Source: Lagenorhynchus albirostris (Eukaryota; Chordata; Mammalia; Artiodactyla; Delphinidae). From it: DNA of 64,000 nt. The notes beneath the pieces are model-generated. The model did no database searches. It was not told the DNA's origin and worked only from the letters and a program-made list of their open reading frames with translations. The stretch is from contig NC_083105.1 of assembly GCF_949774975.1 (NCBI RefSeq), forward strand, positions 75,594,924-75,658,923, in the 5' to 3' direction. Below, one piece after another: positions 48,622 through 59,680 of this stretch. Positions within the stretch are counted from its first letter, which is position 1; every line of letters starts with the position of its first letter. The position numbers and the translations under genes are program-made.

Positions 48622-51600
48622 TTATTCCTGTTTCACCCCTAGGTTTTTCATGACATTTTTTTTTAAAATTCCATATATATGTGTTAGCATACGGTATTTG
48701 TCTCTCTCTTTCTGACTTACTTCACTCTGTATGACAGACTCTAGGTCTATCCACCTCATTACAAATAGCTCAATTTCGTCTCTTTTTATGGCTGAGTAAT
48801 ATTCCATTGTATATATGTGCCACATCTTCTTTATCCATTCATCCGATGATGGACACTTAGGTTGTTTCCATCTCCGGGCTATTGTAAATAGAGCTGCAAT
48901 GAACATTTTGGTACATGACTCTTTTTGAATTATGGTTTTCTCAGGGTATATGCCCAGTAGTGGGATTGCTGGGTCATATGGTAGTTCTATTTGTAGCTTT
49001 TTAAGGAACCTCCATACTGTTCTCCACAGTGGCTGTATCAATTTACATTGCCAGCAACAGTGTAAGAGGGTTCCCTTTTCTCCACACCCTCTCCAGCATT
49101 TACTGTTTCTAGATTTTTTGATGATGGCCATTCTGACTGGTGTGAGATGATATCTCATTGTAGTTTTGATTTGCATTTCTCTCATGATTAGTGATGTTGA
49201 GCATTCTTTCATGTGTTTGTTGGCAGTCTGTATATCTTCTTTGGAGAAATGTCTATTTAGGTCTTCTGCCCATTTTTGGATTGGGTTGTTTGTTTTTTTG
49301 TTATTAAGCTGCATGAGCTGCTTATAAATTTTGGAGATCAATCCTTTGTCAGTTGCTTCATTTGCAAATATTTTTTCCCATTCTGAGGGTTGTCTTTTGG
49401 TCTTCTTTATGGTTTCCTTTGCTGCGCAAAAGCTTTTAAGTTTCATTAGGTCCCATTTGTTTACTCTTGTTTTTATTTCCATTTCTCTAGGAGGTGGGTC
49501 AAAAAGGACCTTGCTGTGATTTATGTCATAGAGTGTTCTGCCTATGTTTTCCTCTAAGAGTTTGATAGTTTCTGGCCTTACATTTAGGTCTTTAATCCAT
49601 TTTGAGCTTATTTTTGTGTATGGTGTTAGGGAGTGATCTAATTTCATACCTTTACATGTAGCTGTCCAGTTTTCCCAGCACCACTTATTGAATAGGCTGT
49701 CCTTTCTCCACTGTACATTTCTGCCTCCTTTGTCAAAGATAAGGTGACCATATGTGCGTGGGTTTATCTCTGGGCTTTCTATCCTGTTCCATTGATCTAT
49801 CTTTCTGTTTTTGTGCCAGTACCATACCGTCTTGATAACTGTAGCTTTGTAGTATAGTCTGAAGTCTGGGAGCCTGATTCCTCCAGTTCCTTCTTTCGTT
49901 CTCAAAATTGCTTTGGTTATTCGGGGTCTTTTGTGTTTCCATACAAATTGCAAAATTTTTTGTTCTAGTTCTGTGAAAAATGCCAGTGGTAGTTTGATAG
50001 GGATTGCATTGAATCTATAGATTGCTTTCGGTAGTAGAGTCATTTTCACAATGTTGATTCTTCCAATCCAAGAACATGGTATATCTCTCCATCTATTTGT
50101 ATCATCTTTAATTTCTTTCATCAGTGTCTTATAATTTTCTGCATACAGATCTTTTGTCTCCTTAGGTAGGTTTATTCCTAGATATTTTATTCTTTTTGTT
50201 GCAATGGTAAATGGGAGTGTTTTCTTGATTTCACTTTCAGATTTTTCATCATTAGTATATAGGAATGCCAGAGATTTCTGTGCATTAATTTTGTATCCTG
50301 CCACTTTACCAAATTCATTGATTAGCTCTAGTAGTTTTCTGGTAGCATCTTTAGGGTTCTCTATGTATAGGATCATGTCATCTGCAAACAGTGACAGCTT
50401 TACTTCTTCTTTTCCGATTTGGATTCCTTTTATTTCCTTTTCTTCTCTGATTGCTGTGGCTAAAACTTCCAAAACTATGTTGAATAAGAGTGGTGAGAGT
50501 GGACAACCTTGTCTTGTTCCTGATCTTAGTGGAAATGCTTTCAGTTTTTCACCATTGAGGATGATGTTTGCTGTGGGCTTGTCATATATGGCCTTTATTA
50601 TGTTGAGGAAAGTTCCCTCTATGCCTACTTTCTGCAGGATTTTTATCATAAATGGGTGTTGAATTTTGTCAAAAGCTTTCTCTGCATCTATTGAGATGAT
50701 CATATGGTTTTTCTCCTTCAGTTTGTTAATATGGTTTATCACATTGATAGATTTGCGTATATTGAAGAATCCTTGCATTCCTGGAATAAACCCCACTTGA
50801 TCATGGTGTATGATCCTTTTAATGTGCTGTTGGATTCTGTTTGCTAGTATTTTGTTGAGGATTTTTGCATCTATGTTCATCAGTGATATTGGCCTGTAGT
50901 TTTCTTTCTTTGTGACATCCTTGTCTGGTTTTGGTATCAAGGTGATGGTGGCCTCGTAGAAGGAGTTTGGGAGTGTTCCTCCCTCTGCTATATTTTGGAA
51001 GAGTTTGAGAAGGATAGGTGTTAGCTCTTCTCTAAATGTTTGATAGAATTCGCCTGTGAAGCCATCTGGTCCTGGGCTTTTCTTTGTTGGAAGATTTTTA
51101 ATCACAGTTTCAATTTCAGTGCTTGTGATTGGTCTGTTCATATTTTCTATTTCTTCCTGATTCAGTCTTGGCAGGTTGTGCATTTCCAAGAATTTGTCCA
51201 TTTCTTCCAGATTGTCCAGTTTATTGGCATAGAGTTGCTTGTAGTAATCTCTCATGATCTCTTTTATTTCTGCAGTGTCAGTTGTTACCTCTCCTTTTTC
51301 ATTTCTAATTCTATTGATTTGAGTCTTCTCCCTTTTTTTCTTGATGAGTCTGGCTAATGGTTCATCTATTTTGTTTATCTTCTCAAAGAACCAGCTTTTA
51401 GTTTTATTGATCTTTGCTATTGTTTCCTTCATTTCTTTTTCATTTATTTCTGATCTGATTTTTATGATTTCTTTCCTTCTGCTAGCTTTGGGGTTTTTTT
51501 GTTCTTCTTTCTCTAATTGCTTGAGGTGCAAGGTTAGGTTGTTTATTTGAGATGTTTCCTGCTTCTTAAGGTGGGCTTGTATTGCTATAAATTTCCCCCT

Positions 51601-52482
51601 TAGAACTGCTTTTGCTGCATCCCACAGGTTTTGGGTCGTTGTGTCTCCATTGTCATTTGTTTCTAGGTATTTTTTGATTTCCTCTTTGATTTCTTCAGTG
51701 GTCACTTCATTATTAAGTAGTGTATTGTTTAGCCTCCATGTGTTTGTATTTTTTACAGATCTTTTCCTGTAATTGATATCTAGTCTCATGGCGTTGTGGT
51801 CAGAAAAGATACTTGATACAATTTCAATTTTCTTAAATTTACCAAGGCTTGATTTGTGACCCAAGATATGATCTATCCTGGAGAATGTTCCATGAGCACT
51901 TGAGAAAAATGTGTATTCTGTTGTTTTTGGATGGAATGTCCTATAAATATCAATTAACTCCATCTCGTTTAATGTATCATTTAAAGCTTGTGTTTCCTTA
52001 TTTATTTTCATTTTGGATGATCTGTCCATTGGTGAAAGTGGGGTGTTAAAGTCCCCTACTATGAATGTGTTACTGTCGATTTCCCCTTTTATGGTTGTCA
52101 GTATTTGCCTTATGTATTGAGGTGCACCTAAGTTGGGTGCATAAATATTTACAATTGTTATATCTTCCTCTTGGATCGATCCCTTGATCATTACGTAGTG
52201 TCCTTCTTTGTCTCTTCTAATAGTCTTTGTTTTAAAGTCTATTTTGTCTGATATGAGAATTGCTACTCCAGCTTTCTTTTGGTTTCCATTTGCATGAAAT
52301 ACCTTTTTCCATCCCCTTACTTTCAGTCTGTATGTGTCTCTAGGTCTGAAGTGGGTCTCTTGTAGACAGCAAATATATGGGTCTTGTTTTTGTATCCATT
52401 CAGCCAATCTGTGTCTTTTGGTGGGAGCATTTAGTCCATTTACATTTAAGGTAATTATCGATATGTGTGTTCCTATTCCCAT
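48622..52482 (-). CDS. LINE-1 ORF2p, endonuclease/reverse transcriptase, intact
   Basis: A 1286-aa open frame, near the usual L1 length of about 1275. It nicks DNA and copies L1 RNA at the nick (target-primed reverse transcription), acting in cis in the nucleus. The N-terminal APE-type endonuclease (about 1-238) has N13, 'QETH' with E42, 'GDFN' with D144/N146, 'SRIDH' with D204, and 'SDHN' with D228/H229. All the expected catalytic positions are present. The RT domain (about 500-770) has D599 in 'SIDAEKAFD', 'SGTRQGCPLSP', and 'FADD' with D701/D702. The C-terminal Cys-rich motif is C1128-x3-C1132-x7-H1140-x4-C1145. The start is 'aaaATGG', a good Kozak context, 58 bp after ORF1; translation is expected by reinitiation. 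No stop or frameshift is seen. It could be a pseudogene only through subtle missense change. Confidence 0.96.
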   Translation of the reverse strand: MGIGTHISIITLNVNGLNAPTKRHRLAEWIQKQDPYICCLQETHFRPRDTYRLKVRGWKKVFHANGNQKKAGVAILISDKIDFKTKTIRRDKEGHYVMIKGSIQEEDITIVNIYAPNLGAPQYIRQILTTIKGEIDSNTFIVGDFNTPLSPMDRSSKMKINKETQALNDTLNEMELIDIYRTFHPKTTEYTFFSSAHGTFSRIDHILGHKSSLGKFKKIEIVSSIFSDHNAMRLDINYRKRSVKNTNTWRLNNTLLNNEVTTEEIKEEIKKYLETNDNGDTTTQNLWDAAKAVLRGKFIAIQAHLKKQETSQINNLTLHLKQLEKEEQKNPKASRRKEIIKIRSEINEKEMKETIAKINKTKSWFFEKINKIDEPLARLIKKKREKTQINRIRNEKGEVTTDTAEIKEIMRDYYKQLYANKLDNLEEMDKFLEMHNLPRLNQEEIENMNRPITSTEIETVIKNLPTKKSPGPDGFTGEFYQTFREELTPILLKLFQNIAEGGTLPNSFYEATITLIPKPDKDVTKKENYRPISLMNIDAKILNKILANRIQQHIKRIIHHDQVGFIPGMQGFFNIRKSINVINHINKLKEKNHMIISIDAEKAFDKIQHPFMIKILQKVGIEGTFLNIIKAIYDKPTANIILNGEKLKAFPLRSGTRQGCPLSPLLFNIVLEVLATAIREEKEIKGIQIGKEEVKLSLFADDMILYIENPKDATRKLLELINEFGKVAGYKINAQKSLAFLYTNDEKSESEIKKTLPFTIATKRIKYLGINLPKETKDLYAENYKTLMKEIKDDTNRWRDIPCSWIGRINIVKMTLLPKAIYRFNAIPIKLPLAFFTELEQKILQFVWKHKRPRITKAILRTKEGTGGIRLPDFRLYYKATVIKTVWYWHKNRKIDQWNRIESPEINPRTYGHLIFDKGGRNVQWRKDSLFNKWCWENWTATCKGMKLDHSLTPYTKISSKWIKDLNVRPETIKLLEENIGRTLYDINHSKVLFDPPPREMEIKTRVNKWDLMKLKSFCAAKETIKKTKRQPSEWEKIFANEATDKGLISKIYKQLMQLNNKKTNNPIQKWAEDLNRHFSKEDIQTANKHMKECSTSLIMREMQIKTTMRYHLTPVRMAIIKKSRNSKCWRGCGEKGTLLHCCWQCKLIQPLWRTVWRFLKKLQIELPYDPAIPLLGIYPEKTIIQKESCTKMFIAALFTIARRWKQPKCPSSDEWIKKMWHIYTMEYYSAIKRDEIELFVMRWIDLESVIQSEVSQKERDKYRMLTHIYGILKKNVMKNLGVKQE

Positions 52483-52540
52483 TTTCTTAATTGTTTTGGG
52501 TTCATTATTGTAGGTCCTTTCCTTCTTTTGTGTTTCTTGC

Positions 52541-53446
52541 CTAGAGAAGTTCCTTTAGCAGTTGTTGTAGAGCTGGTTTGGTGGTGCTGAACTCTCTCAG
52601 CTTTTGCTTGTCTGTAAAGGTTTTAATTTCTCCATCAAATCTGAATGAGATCCTTGCTGGGTAAAGTAATTTTGGTTGCAGGTTTTTCTCCTTCAACACT
52701 TTCAATATGTCCTGCCACTCCCTTCTGGCTTGCAGAGTTTCTGCTGAAAGATCAGCTGTTAACCTTATGGGGATTCCCTTGTGTGTTATTTGTTGTTTTT
52801 CCCTTGCTGCTTTTAATATGTTTTCTTTGTATTTAATTTTTGACAGTTTGATTAATATGTGTCTTGGCGTATTTCTCCTTGGATTTATCCTGTATGGGAC
52901 TCTCTGTGCTTTCTGGACTTGATTAACTATTTCTTTTCCCATATTAGGGAAGTTTTCAACTATAATCTCTTCAAATATTTTCTCAGTCCCTTTCTTTTTC
53001 TCTTCTTCTTCTGGAACCCCTATAATTCGAATGTTGGTGCGTTTAATGTTGTCCCAGTGGTCTCTGAGACTGTCCTCAGTTCTTTTCATTCTTTTTTCTT
53101 TTTTCTGCTCTGCAGTAGTTATTTCCACTATTTTATCTTCCAGGTCACTTATCTGTTCTTCTGCCTCAGTTATTCTGCTATTGATCCCACCTAGAGTATT
53201 TTTAATTTCATTTATTGTATTGTTCATCGTTGCTTGTTTCATCTTTAGTTCTTCTAGGTCCTTGTTAACTGATTCTTGCAATTTGTCCATTCTATTGTCC
53301 ATTCTATCTCCAAGATTTCGGATCAACCTTACTATCATTATTCTGAATTCTTTTTCAGGTAGACTGCCTATTTCCTCTTCATTTGTTAGGTCTGGTGGGT
53401 TTTTATCTTGCTCCTTCATCTGCTGTGTGTTTTTCTGTCTTTTCAT
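52541..53446 (-). CDS. LINE-1 ORF1p, RNA-binding chaperone, intact
   Basis: A 301-aa open frame. ORF1p trimerises, coats L1 RNA and acts as a nucleic-acid chaperone in the cytoplasmic L1 particle. The N-terminus 'MKRQKNTQQMKEQ' is of the laurasiatherian type. A coiled coil spans roughly residues 35-130, with heptad-like 'NRMDKLQESVNKDLEELK' and 'RITEAEEQISDLEDKI'. The RRM starts at 'NIRIIGVPEE' (about 138-147) and runs to about 215. The C-terminal domain spans about 220-290 and includes 'PIRLTADLSAETLQARREW', whose R241/R242 correspond to RNA-binding arginines in known ORF1p. It ends '...LLKELL', matching the end seen in the decayed neighbour copies, so it is not truncated. The ATG has A at -3. 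Confidence 0.95.
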   Translation of the reverse strand: MKRQKNTQQMKEQDKNPPDLTNEEEIGSLPEKEFRIMIVRLIRNLGDRMDNRMDKLQESVNKDLEELKMKQATMNNTINEIKNTLGGINSRITEAEEQISDLEDKIVEITTAEQKKEKRMKRTEDSLRDHWDNIKRTNIRIIGVPEEEEKKKGTEKIFEEIIVENFPNMGKEIVNQVQKAQRVPYRINPRRNTPRHILIKLSKIKYKENILKAAREKQQITHKGIPIRLTADLSAETLQARREWQDILKVLKEKNLQPKLLYPARISFRFDGEIKTFTDKQKLREFSTTKPALQQLLKELL

Positions 53447-55143
53447 TTTGCTTATCTTACTGTGTTTGGGGTCTCCTTTTTTGCAGGCTGAAGGTTCGTA
53501 GTTCCTGTTGTTTTTTGTGTCTGTCCCCAGTGGCTAAGGTTGGTTCAGTGGGTTGTGTAGGCTTCCTGGTGGAGGGTACTAGTGCCTGTGTTCTGGTGTA
53601 TGAGGCTGGATCTTGTCTTTCTGGTGGGCAGGTCCACGTCTGGTGGTGTGTTTTGGGGTGTCTGTAGACTTACTATGATTTTGGGCAGCCTCTCTGCTAA
53701 TGGGTGGGGTTGTGTTCCTGTCTTGCTAGTTGTTTGGCATAGGATGTCTAGCACTGTAGCTTGCTGGTCGTTGAGTGGCGCTGGGTGCTGGCGTTGAGAT
53801 GAAGATCTCTCGGAGATTTTTGCTGTTTGATATTATGTGCAGCTGGGAGGCCTCTTGTGGACCAGTGTCCTGAAGTTGGCTCTCCCACCTCAGAGGCACA
53901 GCACTGACTCCTGGCTGCAGCACCAAGAGCCTTTCATCCACAGGGCTCCTTAATTTGGGATGATTCGTTGTCTATTCAGGTATTCCACAGATGCAGGGTA
54001 TATCAAGTTGATTGTGGAGCTTTAATCCGCTGCTTCTGAGGCTGCTGGGAGAGATTTCCCTTTCTCTTCTTTGTTCTGACAGTTCCCAGGGGCTCAGCTT
54101 TGGATTTGGCCCCGCCTGTGTGTGTAGGTCGCCGGAGGGCGTCTGTTCTTTGCTCAGACAGGACGGGGTTAAAGGAGCCGCTGATTCGGAGGCTCTGGCT
54201 CACCCAGGCCGGGGGGTAGGGAGGGTCACGGAGTGCGGGGCGGGCCTGCAGCGGCAGAGGCCGGCATGACGCTGCAGCCTGAGGGCGCCGTGCGCTCTCC
54301 CGGGGGAGCCGTCCCTGGATCCCGGGACCCTGGCAGTGGCGGGCTGCACAGGCTCCCCGGAAGGGCGTGTGGCTAGTGACCTGTGCTCGCACACAGGCCT
54401 CCTGACGGCGGCAGCAGCGGCCTCAGCGTCCCATGTCCGTCTCTGGGCTCCGCAATCTTAGCCGTGGCTCGCGCCCGTCCCTGGAGCCCTCTCAAGCAGC
54501 GCTCTTAATCCCCTCTCCTCGTGCACCAGGAAACAAAGAGGGACGTAAAAGTCTCTTGCCTCTTCGGCAGGTCCAGACCCCTCCCCGGACTCTCTCCCGG
54601 CCAGCCGCGGCGCACCAACGCCCTGCAGGCTGTGTTCACGCCGCCAACCTCAGTCCTCTCCCGGCGCTCCGACAAAAGCCGGAGCCCCAGCTCCCAGTCC
54701 CGCCCGCCCCAGCGGGCGAGCAGACAAGCCTCTCGGCTGGTGAGTGCCGGTCGGCCCGATCCTCTGCGCTGGAATCTGTCCGCTTTGCCCTCCGCACCCC
54801 TGTTGCTGTGTTCTCCTCCGTGGCTCCCAAGCTCCCCCACTCCGCCTCCTGAAGTCTCCACCCGCGAAGGGGCTTCCTAGTGTGTGGACACTTTTCCTCC
54901 TTCACAGCTCTCTCCCGCTGGTGCAGGACCCGTCCCTATCCTTTTGTCTCTGTTTAGTTTTTTCTTTTGCCCTAACCAGGTACGTGGGGGGTTCCTTGCC
55001 TTTTGGGAGGTCTGAGGTCTTCTGCCAGCGTTCAGTAGGTGCTCCGTAGGAGTTGTTCCACGCGTAGATGTACTTCTGGTGTAACTGTGGAGAGGAAGGT
55101 GATCTCCGCGTCTTACTCTTCCGCCATCTTCCCGGAAGTCTCC
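53447..55143 (-). promoter_or_regulatory. L1 5'UTR / internal promoter, CpG-rich
   Basis: About 1.7 kb upstream of ORF1. The outer half (about 54040-55130) is strongly GC- and CpG-rich, in sharp contrast to the AT-rich surroundings, so it forms a CpG island likely to be a methylation target. At +14 to +23 from the L1 5' end is 'aagatggcgg' (plus strand 55121-55130), a YY1-type site; in other mammalian L1s this position directs accurate initiation. Several open frames of 80-156 codons occur on both strands here, most plausibly because GC-rich DNA has few stops. Confidence 0.85.
55121..55130 (-). promoter_or_regulatory. YY1-type site at L1 5' end
   Basis: 'aagatggcgg' on the L1 sense strand, 14 nt from the 5' end. 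It matches the YY1 core (CCATNTT reversed) and the position of the known YY1 site in human L1. A weaker counterpart ('aaaatggtgg') is at the 5' end of the older L1 near 24670. Confidence 0.75.
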
Positions 55144-55157
55144 AACAACTACTTTTT
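55144..55157. repeat. Right target-site duplication of young L1
   Basis: 'aacaactacttttt', identical to 48284-48297. The T run at its right end belongs to the short A tail of the older L1 it landed beside. Confidence 0.95.
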
Positions 55158-55476
55158 AAAAAAATTTTATTGAAGTATAGTTGACTTACAATGTTGTGTT
55201 TAATTTCTGCTGTATAGCAAAGTGACTCAGTTATACATATGTATATTGTTTTTTATATTCTTTTCCATTATGTTTTATCACAGGATATTGAATATAGTTT
55301 CCTGTGCTATACAATAGGACCTTGTTGTTTCTCCATCCTATATATAATAATTTGCATCTGCTAATTCCAAACTCCCAATTCTTCCCTCCCCTACCCCCAC
55401 CTTGGCAACCACAAGTCTGTTGTCTATATCTATGAGTCTGTTTTTGTTTCGTAGATATGTTCATTTGTGTCATATT

Positions 55477-58400
55477 TTAGATTCCACATATAAGGGATAT
55501 GATATGGTATTTGTCTTTCTTTTTCTGACTGACTTTGCTTAGTATGATAAACTCTAGGTCCATCCATGTTGCTGCAAATGGCATTATTTCATTCTTTATA
55601 ATGGCTGAGTAATATTCCTTTGTAAGTATATAACACATCATCTTTATCCATTCATCTGTTGATGGATATTTAGCTTGTTTCCATGTCTTGGCTATCGTAA
55701 ATAGTGCTGCAATGAACATAGGGGTGCATGTATCTTTTCAAACTATACTTTTGTCTGGGTATATTCCCAGGAGTGGAATTTCTGGATCATGTGGCAACTC
55801 TATTTTTACTTTTTTGAGGAACCTCCATACCATTCTCCATAGAGGATGCACCAATTTACATTCCTACCAACACTCTAGGAGGTTTACCTTTTCTCCACAC
55901 CCTCTCCAGCATTTATTATTTGTAGACTTTTTAGTAATGGCCATTCTGATTGGTGTGAAGTGGTGCCTCATTGTAGTTTTGATTTGCATTTCTATAATAA
56001 TTAGCAATGATGAACATCTTTTCATGTGCCTATAAGCCATCTGTATGCCTTCTTTGGAGAAATGTCTATTTAGGTCTTCCGCCCATTTTTCGACTGGGCT
56101 GTTTGTGTTTTTTGTTACTGAATTGTAGGAGCTGTTTGAACATTTTGGAAATTAAACCCTTGTTGGTCACATCATTTGCAAATATTTTCTCCCAGTCCAT
56201 AGGTTGTATTTTCATTTTGTTTATGGTTTTCTTCACTGTGAAAAAGCTTGTAAGTTTGATTAGGTCCCCTTTCTTTATGTATGATTTTATTTCTATTGCC
56301 TTAGAAGACTGACCTAAGAAAACATTGGTATGATTTATTTCAGAGAATGTTTTGCCTGTGATGTCTTCTAGGAGATTTATGGTGTCGTGTCTTATATTTA
56401 AGTCTTTAAGCCATGTTGAGTTTATCTTTGTGTATGGTGTGAGGGTGTGTTCCAGCTTCATTGATGTACATGCAGCTGTCTGACATTCTCCACACCACTT
56501 GCTGAAGAGACTGTCTTTTCTCCTTTGTATATTCTTGCCTTCTTTGTTGAAGATTATTTGTCCATAGGTGTATGGGTTTATCTCTGGACTCTATTCTATT
56601 GCATTGATGCATTTGTTTTTGTGCCAGGACCATGCTGTTTTGATTACTATAGTTTTGTAGTATTGTCTGAAGTCTGGGAGGGTTATGCCTTCTGCTTTCT
56701 TTTTCCTCAGGATTGCTTTGACAATTCTGGGTCTTTTATGGTTCCATATAGATATTAAGATTACTCTAGTTCTGTGAAAAATGTCATGAGTATTTTGATA
56801 GGTATTGCATTAAATCTGTAGATTTCTTTGGGTAGTATGGCCATTTTAACAATATTAATTGTTCCAATTCAAGAGCATGGGATATCTTTCCATTTCTTTG
56901 TGGCATCTTCAATTTCCTTTATTAATGTTTCGTAGTTCTCAGCATATAAGTCTTTTACCTCCTTGGTGAGATTTACTCCTAAATAATCTTTTTTTTATGT
57001 GATTTTATGTTCCCTTTCTGATATTTCATTGTTCGTGTAAAGAAATGCAACTTATTTCTGTATGTTAATCTTGTATCCTGCTACCTTGCTGAATTCATTT
57101 ATCAATTCTAGTAGTTTGTGTTGAGTTTTTGGGGTTTTCTATATAGAGCATCAGGTCATCTGCATATAATGACAAGTTTACTTCTTCCCTGACAATTTGA
57201 ATACAGTTTATTTCTTTTTCTTGTCTGATTGCTGTGCTTAGGACTTCCAATACTATGTTGAAGAGAAGTGGCGAGAGTGGGCATCCTTGTCTTGTTCCAG
57301 ATGTTAGCAAGAAGGCTTTCAGCTTTTCAGCATTGAGTATTATATTGGCTGTGGGTTTATCATAAATAGCTTTTATTATGTTGAGATATGTTCCCTCTAT
57401 CTCTACTTTCATAAGGGTTTTTATCATGAACTGATGTTGAATTTTATCAAATGATTTTTCTGCATCTATTGAGATGATCATATGGTTTTTATCTTTTCAT
57501 GATGTGGTGTATCACATTGTTTGATTTGCATATGTTGAACCATCCTTGTGACCCTGGGATAAATCCAGCTTGGTTGTAGTATATGATCATTTGTATGTGT
57601 TGTTGGATTTGGTTTGCTAATATTCAGTTGAAAATATTTGCATCTATATTCATCAAAGTTATTGGCCTGTAATTTTGTTTTTTGGTAGTGTCTTTGGTTT
57701 TGGTATCAGGGTGATGGTGGCTTCAAAGAATGTCTTTGGGAGTGTTCCTTCCTCTTTAATATTTTGGAAGAGTTTCAGAAGGATCAGCATAAGTTCTTCT
57801 TTGTATGTTTCGTAGAATTTACCTATGACTCCATCTGGCCATGGACTTTTATTTGTAGGGATTTTTTTTTTAAATCACAGATTCTATTTCACTTCTAGTG
57901 ATCTGTCTGTTCAAATTATCTATTTCTTCTTGATTCTGTTTTGGTGGGCTCTATATTTCTCAAAAGTTGTCCATTTCTTCTAGGTTGTCAAATATGTTGG
58001 CATACAATTGTTCATAGTGTTCTCTTATGGCTTTTGGTATTTCTGTGATATCAGTTGTGATTTCTCCTCTTTCATTTCTTATTTTGTTTATTTGGGACTT
58101 CTCTCTTCTTGGTGAGACTGGCCAGAGGTTTGTCAATTTTGTTTACCCTTTCAAAGAACCAGCTCTTTCTTTCATTGATTTTTTTCTATTTTTTTAATCT
58201 CTATTTTATTTTTTCCTCTCTTATTATCTCCTTCCTTCTGTTGACTTTAGGTTTTGTTTGTTCTACTTTTTCTACTTCTTTTAAGTGGTAGGTTAGATTG
58301 TTTGAGATTTTTCTTGTTTCTTAAAGAAGGTCTGTATTGCTATGAACTTCCCTCTATACAGTGCTTTTGCTGCATCCTATAGATTTTGCATGATTGTGTT

Positions 58401-59225
58401 TTCATTGTCATTTGCCTCAAGGTGCTTTTTTTTTACTTTTTTCTTTGATTTCATTGTTGACCCACTGTGTTTTTTTAGTACCATGTTGTTTAGTGGTTTA
58501 ATTTCCATATAATTGTTTTTTTTTCTCATTTCTTTTTCTGTGGTTGACTTCTAGTTTCATGCCATTTTGGTCAGAAAAGATGGTTGAAATGATTTCTATA
58601 CTCTTAAATGTGTTGAGGCTTGTTTCTGTGCCCTAGTATGTGGTCAATCCTAGACAATGTTCCATGTGCACTTGAAAAGAATGTATATTCTTTTTTTGGA
58701 TGTAATGTCCTGAAATTTCAATTACATTACTGTTCTATTGTATCATTTAGGTTCTCTGTTGCCTTACTGATTTTCTGTCTCAAAGATCTGTCCATTGATG
58801 TGAGTGGGGTGTTAAAGTATCCTACTATTATTGTATTCCTGTCAGTTTCTCCCTGTATGTCTGTTAGTATTTGTTTTATGTATTTTGGTGCTCCTATATT
58901 GGGTGTATATATGTTGATGAGTGTAATATCCTCTCCTTGTATTGATCCTTTGGGCATTATAGTGTCCTTTATCTTTCTTTATAGCCTTTGTTTTAAAGCC
59001 TGTTTTGTTTGATATGAGTATTATGACTCCCACTTTCTTTTCATTTCTGTTTGCATGAAATATCTTTCTCCATTCCCTCACTTTCAGTCTATGTGTGTCC
59101 TTTGCCCTAAAGTGGGTCTCTTGTAGGGAGTATATTGTAGGCTCTTGTTTTTTTATCCACTCTGCCACTCTGTGTCTTTTGATTGGAGCATTGATTCTAT
59201 TGGCATTTAAGGTAATTATTGATAG
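55477..59225 (-). pseudogene. L1 ORF2 remnant of middle-layer element
   Basis: Fragments in shifting frames cover the whole protein. The N-terminal 'QETHF' block is at 58842-59168. An endonuclease block at 58727-58957 has 'VGYFNTP', in which the catalytic Asp of 'GDFN' is Tyr. The RT block at 57095-57481 has 'SIDAEKSFD', 'SGTRQGCPLSP' and 'YADD'. C-terminal pieces lie at 56066-56461 and 55477-55719. The frameshifts and the lost endonuclease Asp show it cannot encode an active enzyme. Confidence 0.88.
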
Positions 59226-59680
59226 ATATATATTTATTTCCCCTTTAATCTTGTTTTTCCATTGATTTTATATGTCTTCTTTGTCCCTTCTAGTTTTTCC
59301 TTTGGTGCTTCAATTTGTATTATAATTATGTTCTCTTCTTTTTGGTTTCTGTAAATCTATTGTATGTTTTTGATTTGTGCTTATCCTATTTTTCAAGTAT
59401 AGTATTCCCTTCCTACATCTACGTGCCTTAGACCGGTAGTCATATAGACTCAAACATATTCTAGAAAAAAAATCTATATTTTGTTACTCTTCTCCCCCAC
59501 ATTTTATAATTTTGATGTCTTCTTTTACATCTTCTTGTATATCTTTTTGCTATTCATTGTGGTTATCATTGCTTTCACAGAATTTTTTTGATATTTTTTA
59601 ATCTGTGTACTGGCTTATTTAAGTTACTTACTTTTCCATTGTGATTTTCTCTTTCCTATAGATTCCTACTTCTTTTCTAT

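Larger units (their letters stand above)
48298..55143 (-). mobile_element. Full-length young L1 with both ORFs open
   Basis: A 6846 bp element on the minus strand. The 5' end 'ggagacttccgggaagatgg' is at 55143, followed by a 1.7 kb GC/CpG-rich 5'UTR, ORF1 (53446-52541), a 58 bp spacer, ORF2 (52482-48622), and a 324 bp 3'UTR with a G-rich tract, AATAAA and a short A tail. The 14 bp perfect target duplication (48284-48297, 55144-55157) begins next to a TT/AAAA-type site in the insertion strand, as expected for L1 endonuclease. Nothing in it is visibly broken. Perfect duplications and two open ORFs indicate a recent insertion and a candidate active source. Activity is inferred, not shown. Confidence 0.96.

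Noticed and set aside
53031..53501. 156-codon plus-strand frame
   Set aside because: It is the reverse strand of L1 ORF1. Its hydrophobic serine/leucine/phenylalanine-rich translation is what antisense coiled-coil codons give.
54505..54861. Possible small proline/arginine-rich protein genes in a CpG island
   Set aside because: The CpG-rich block is the 5'UTR of the young L1, as shown by its exact placement between ORF1 and the target duplication, so it is not a host gene promoter or exon.
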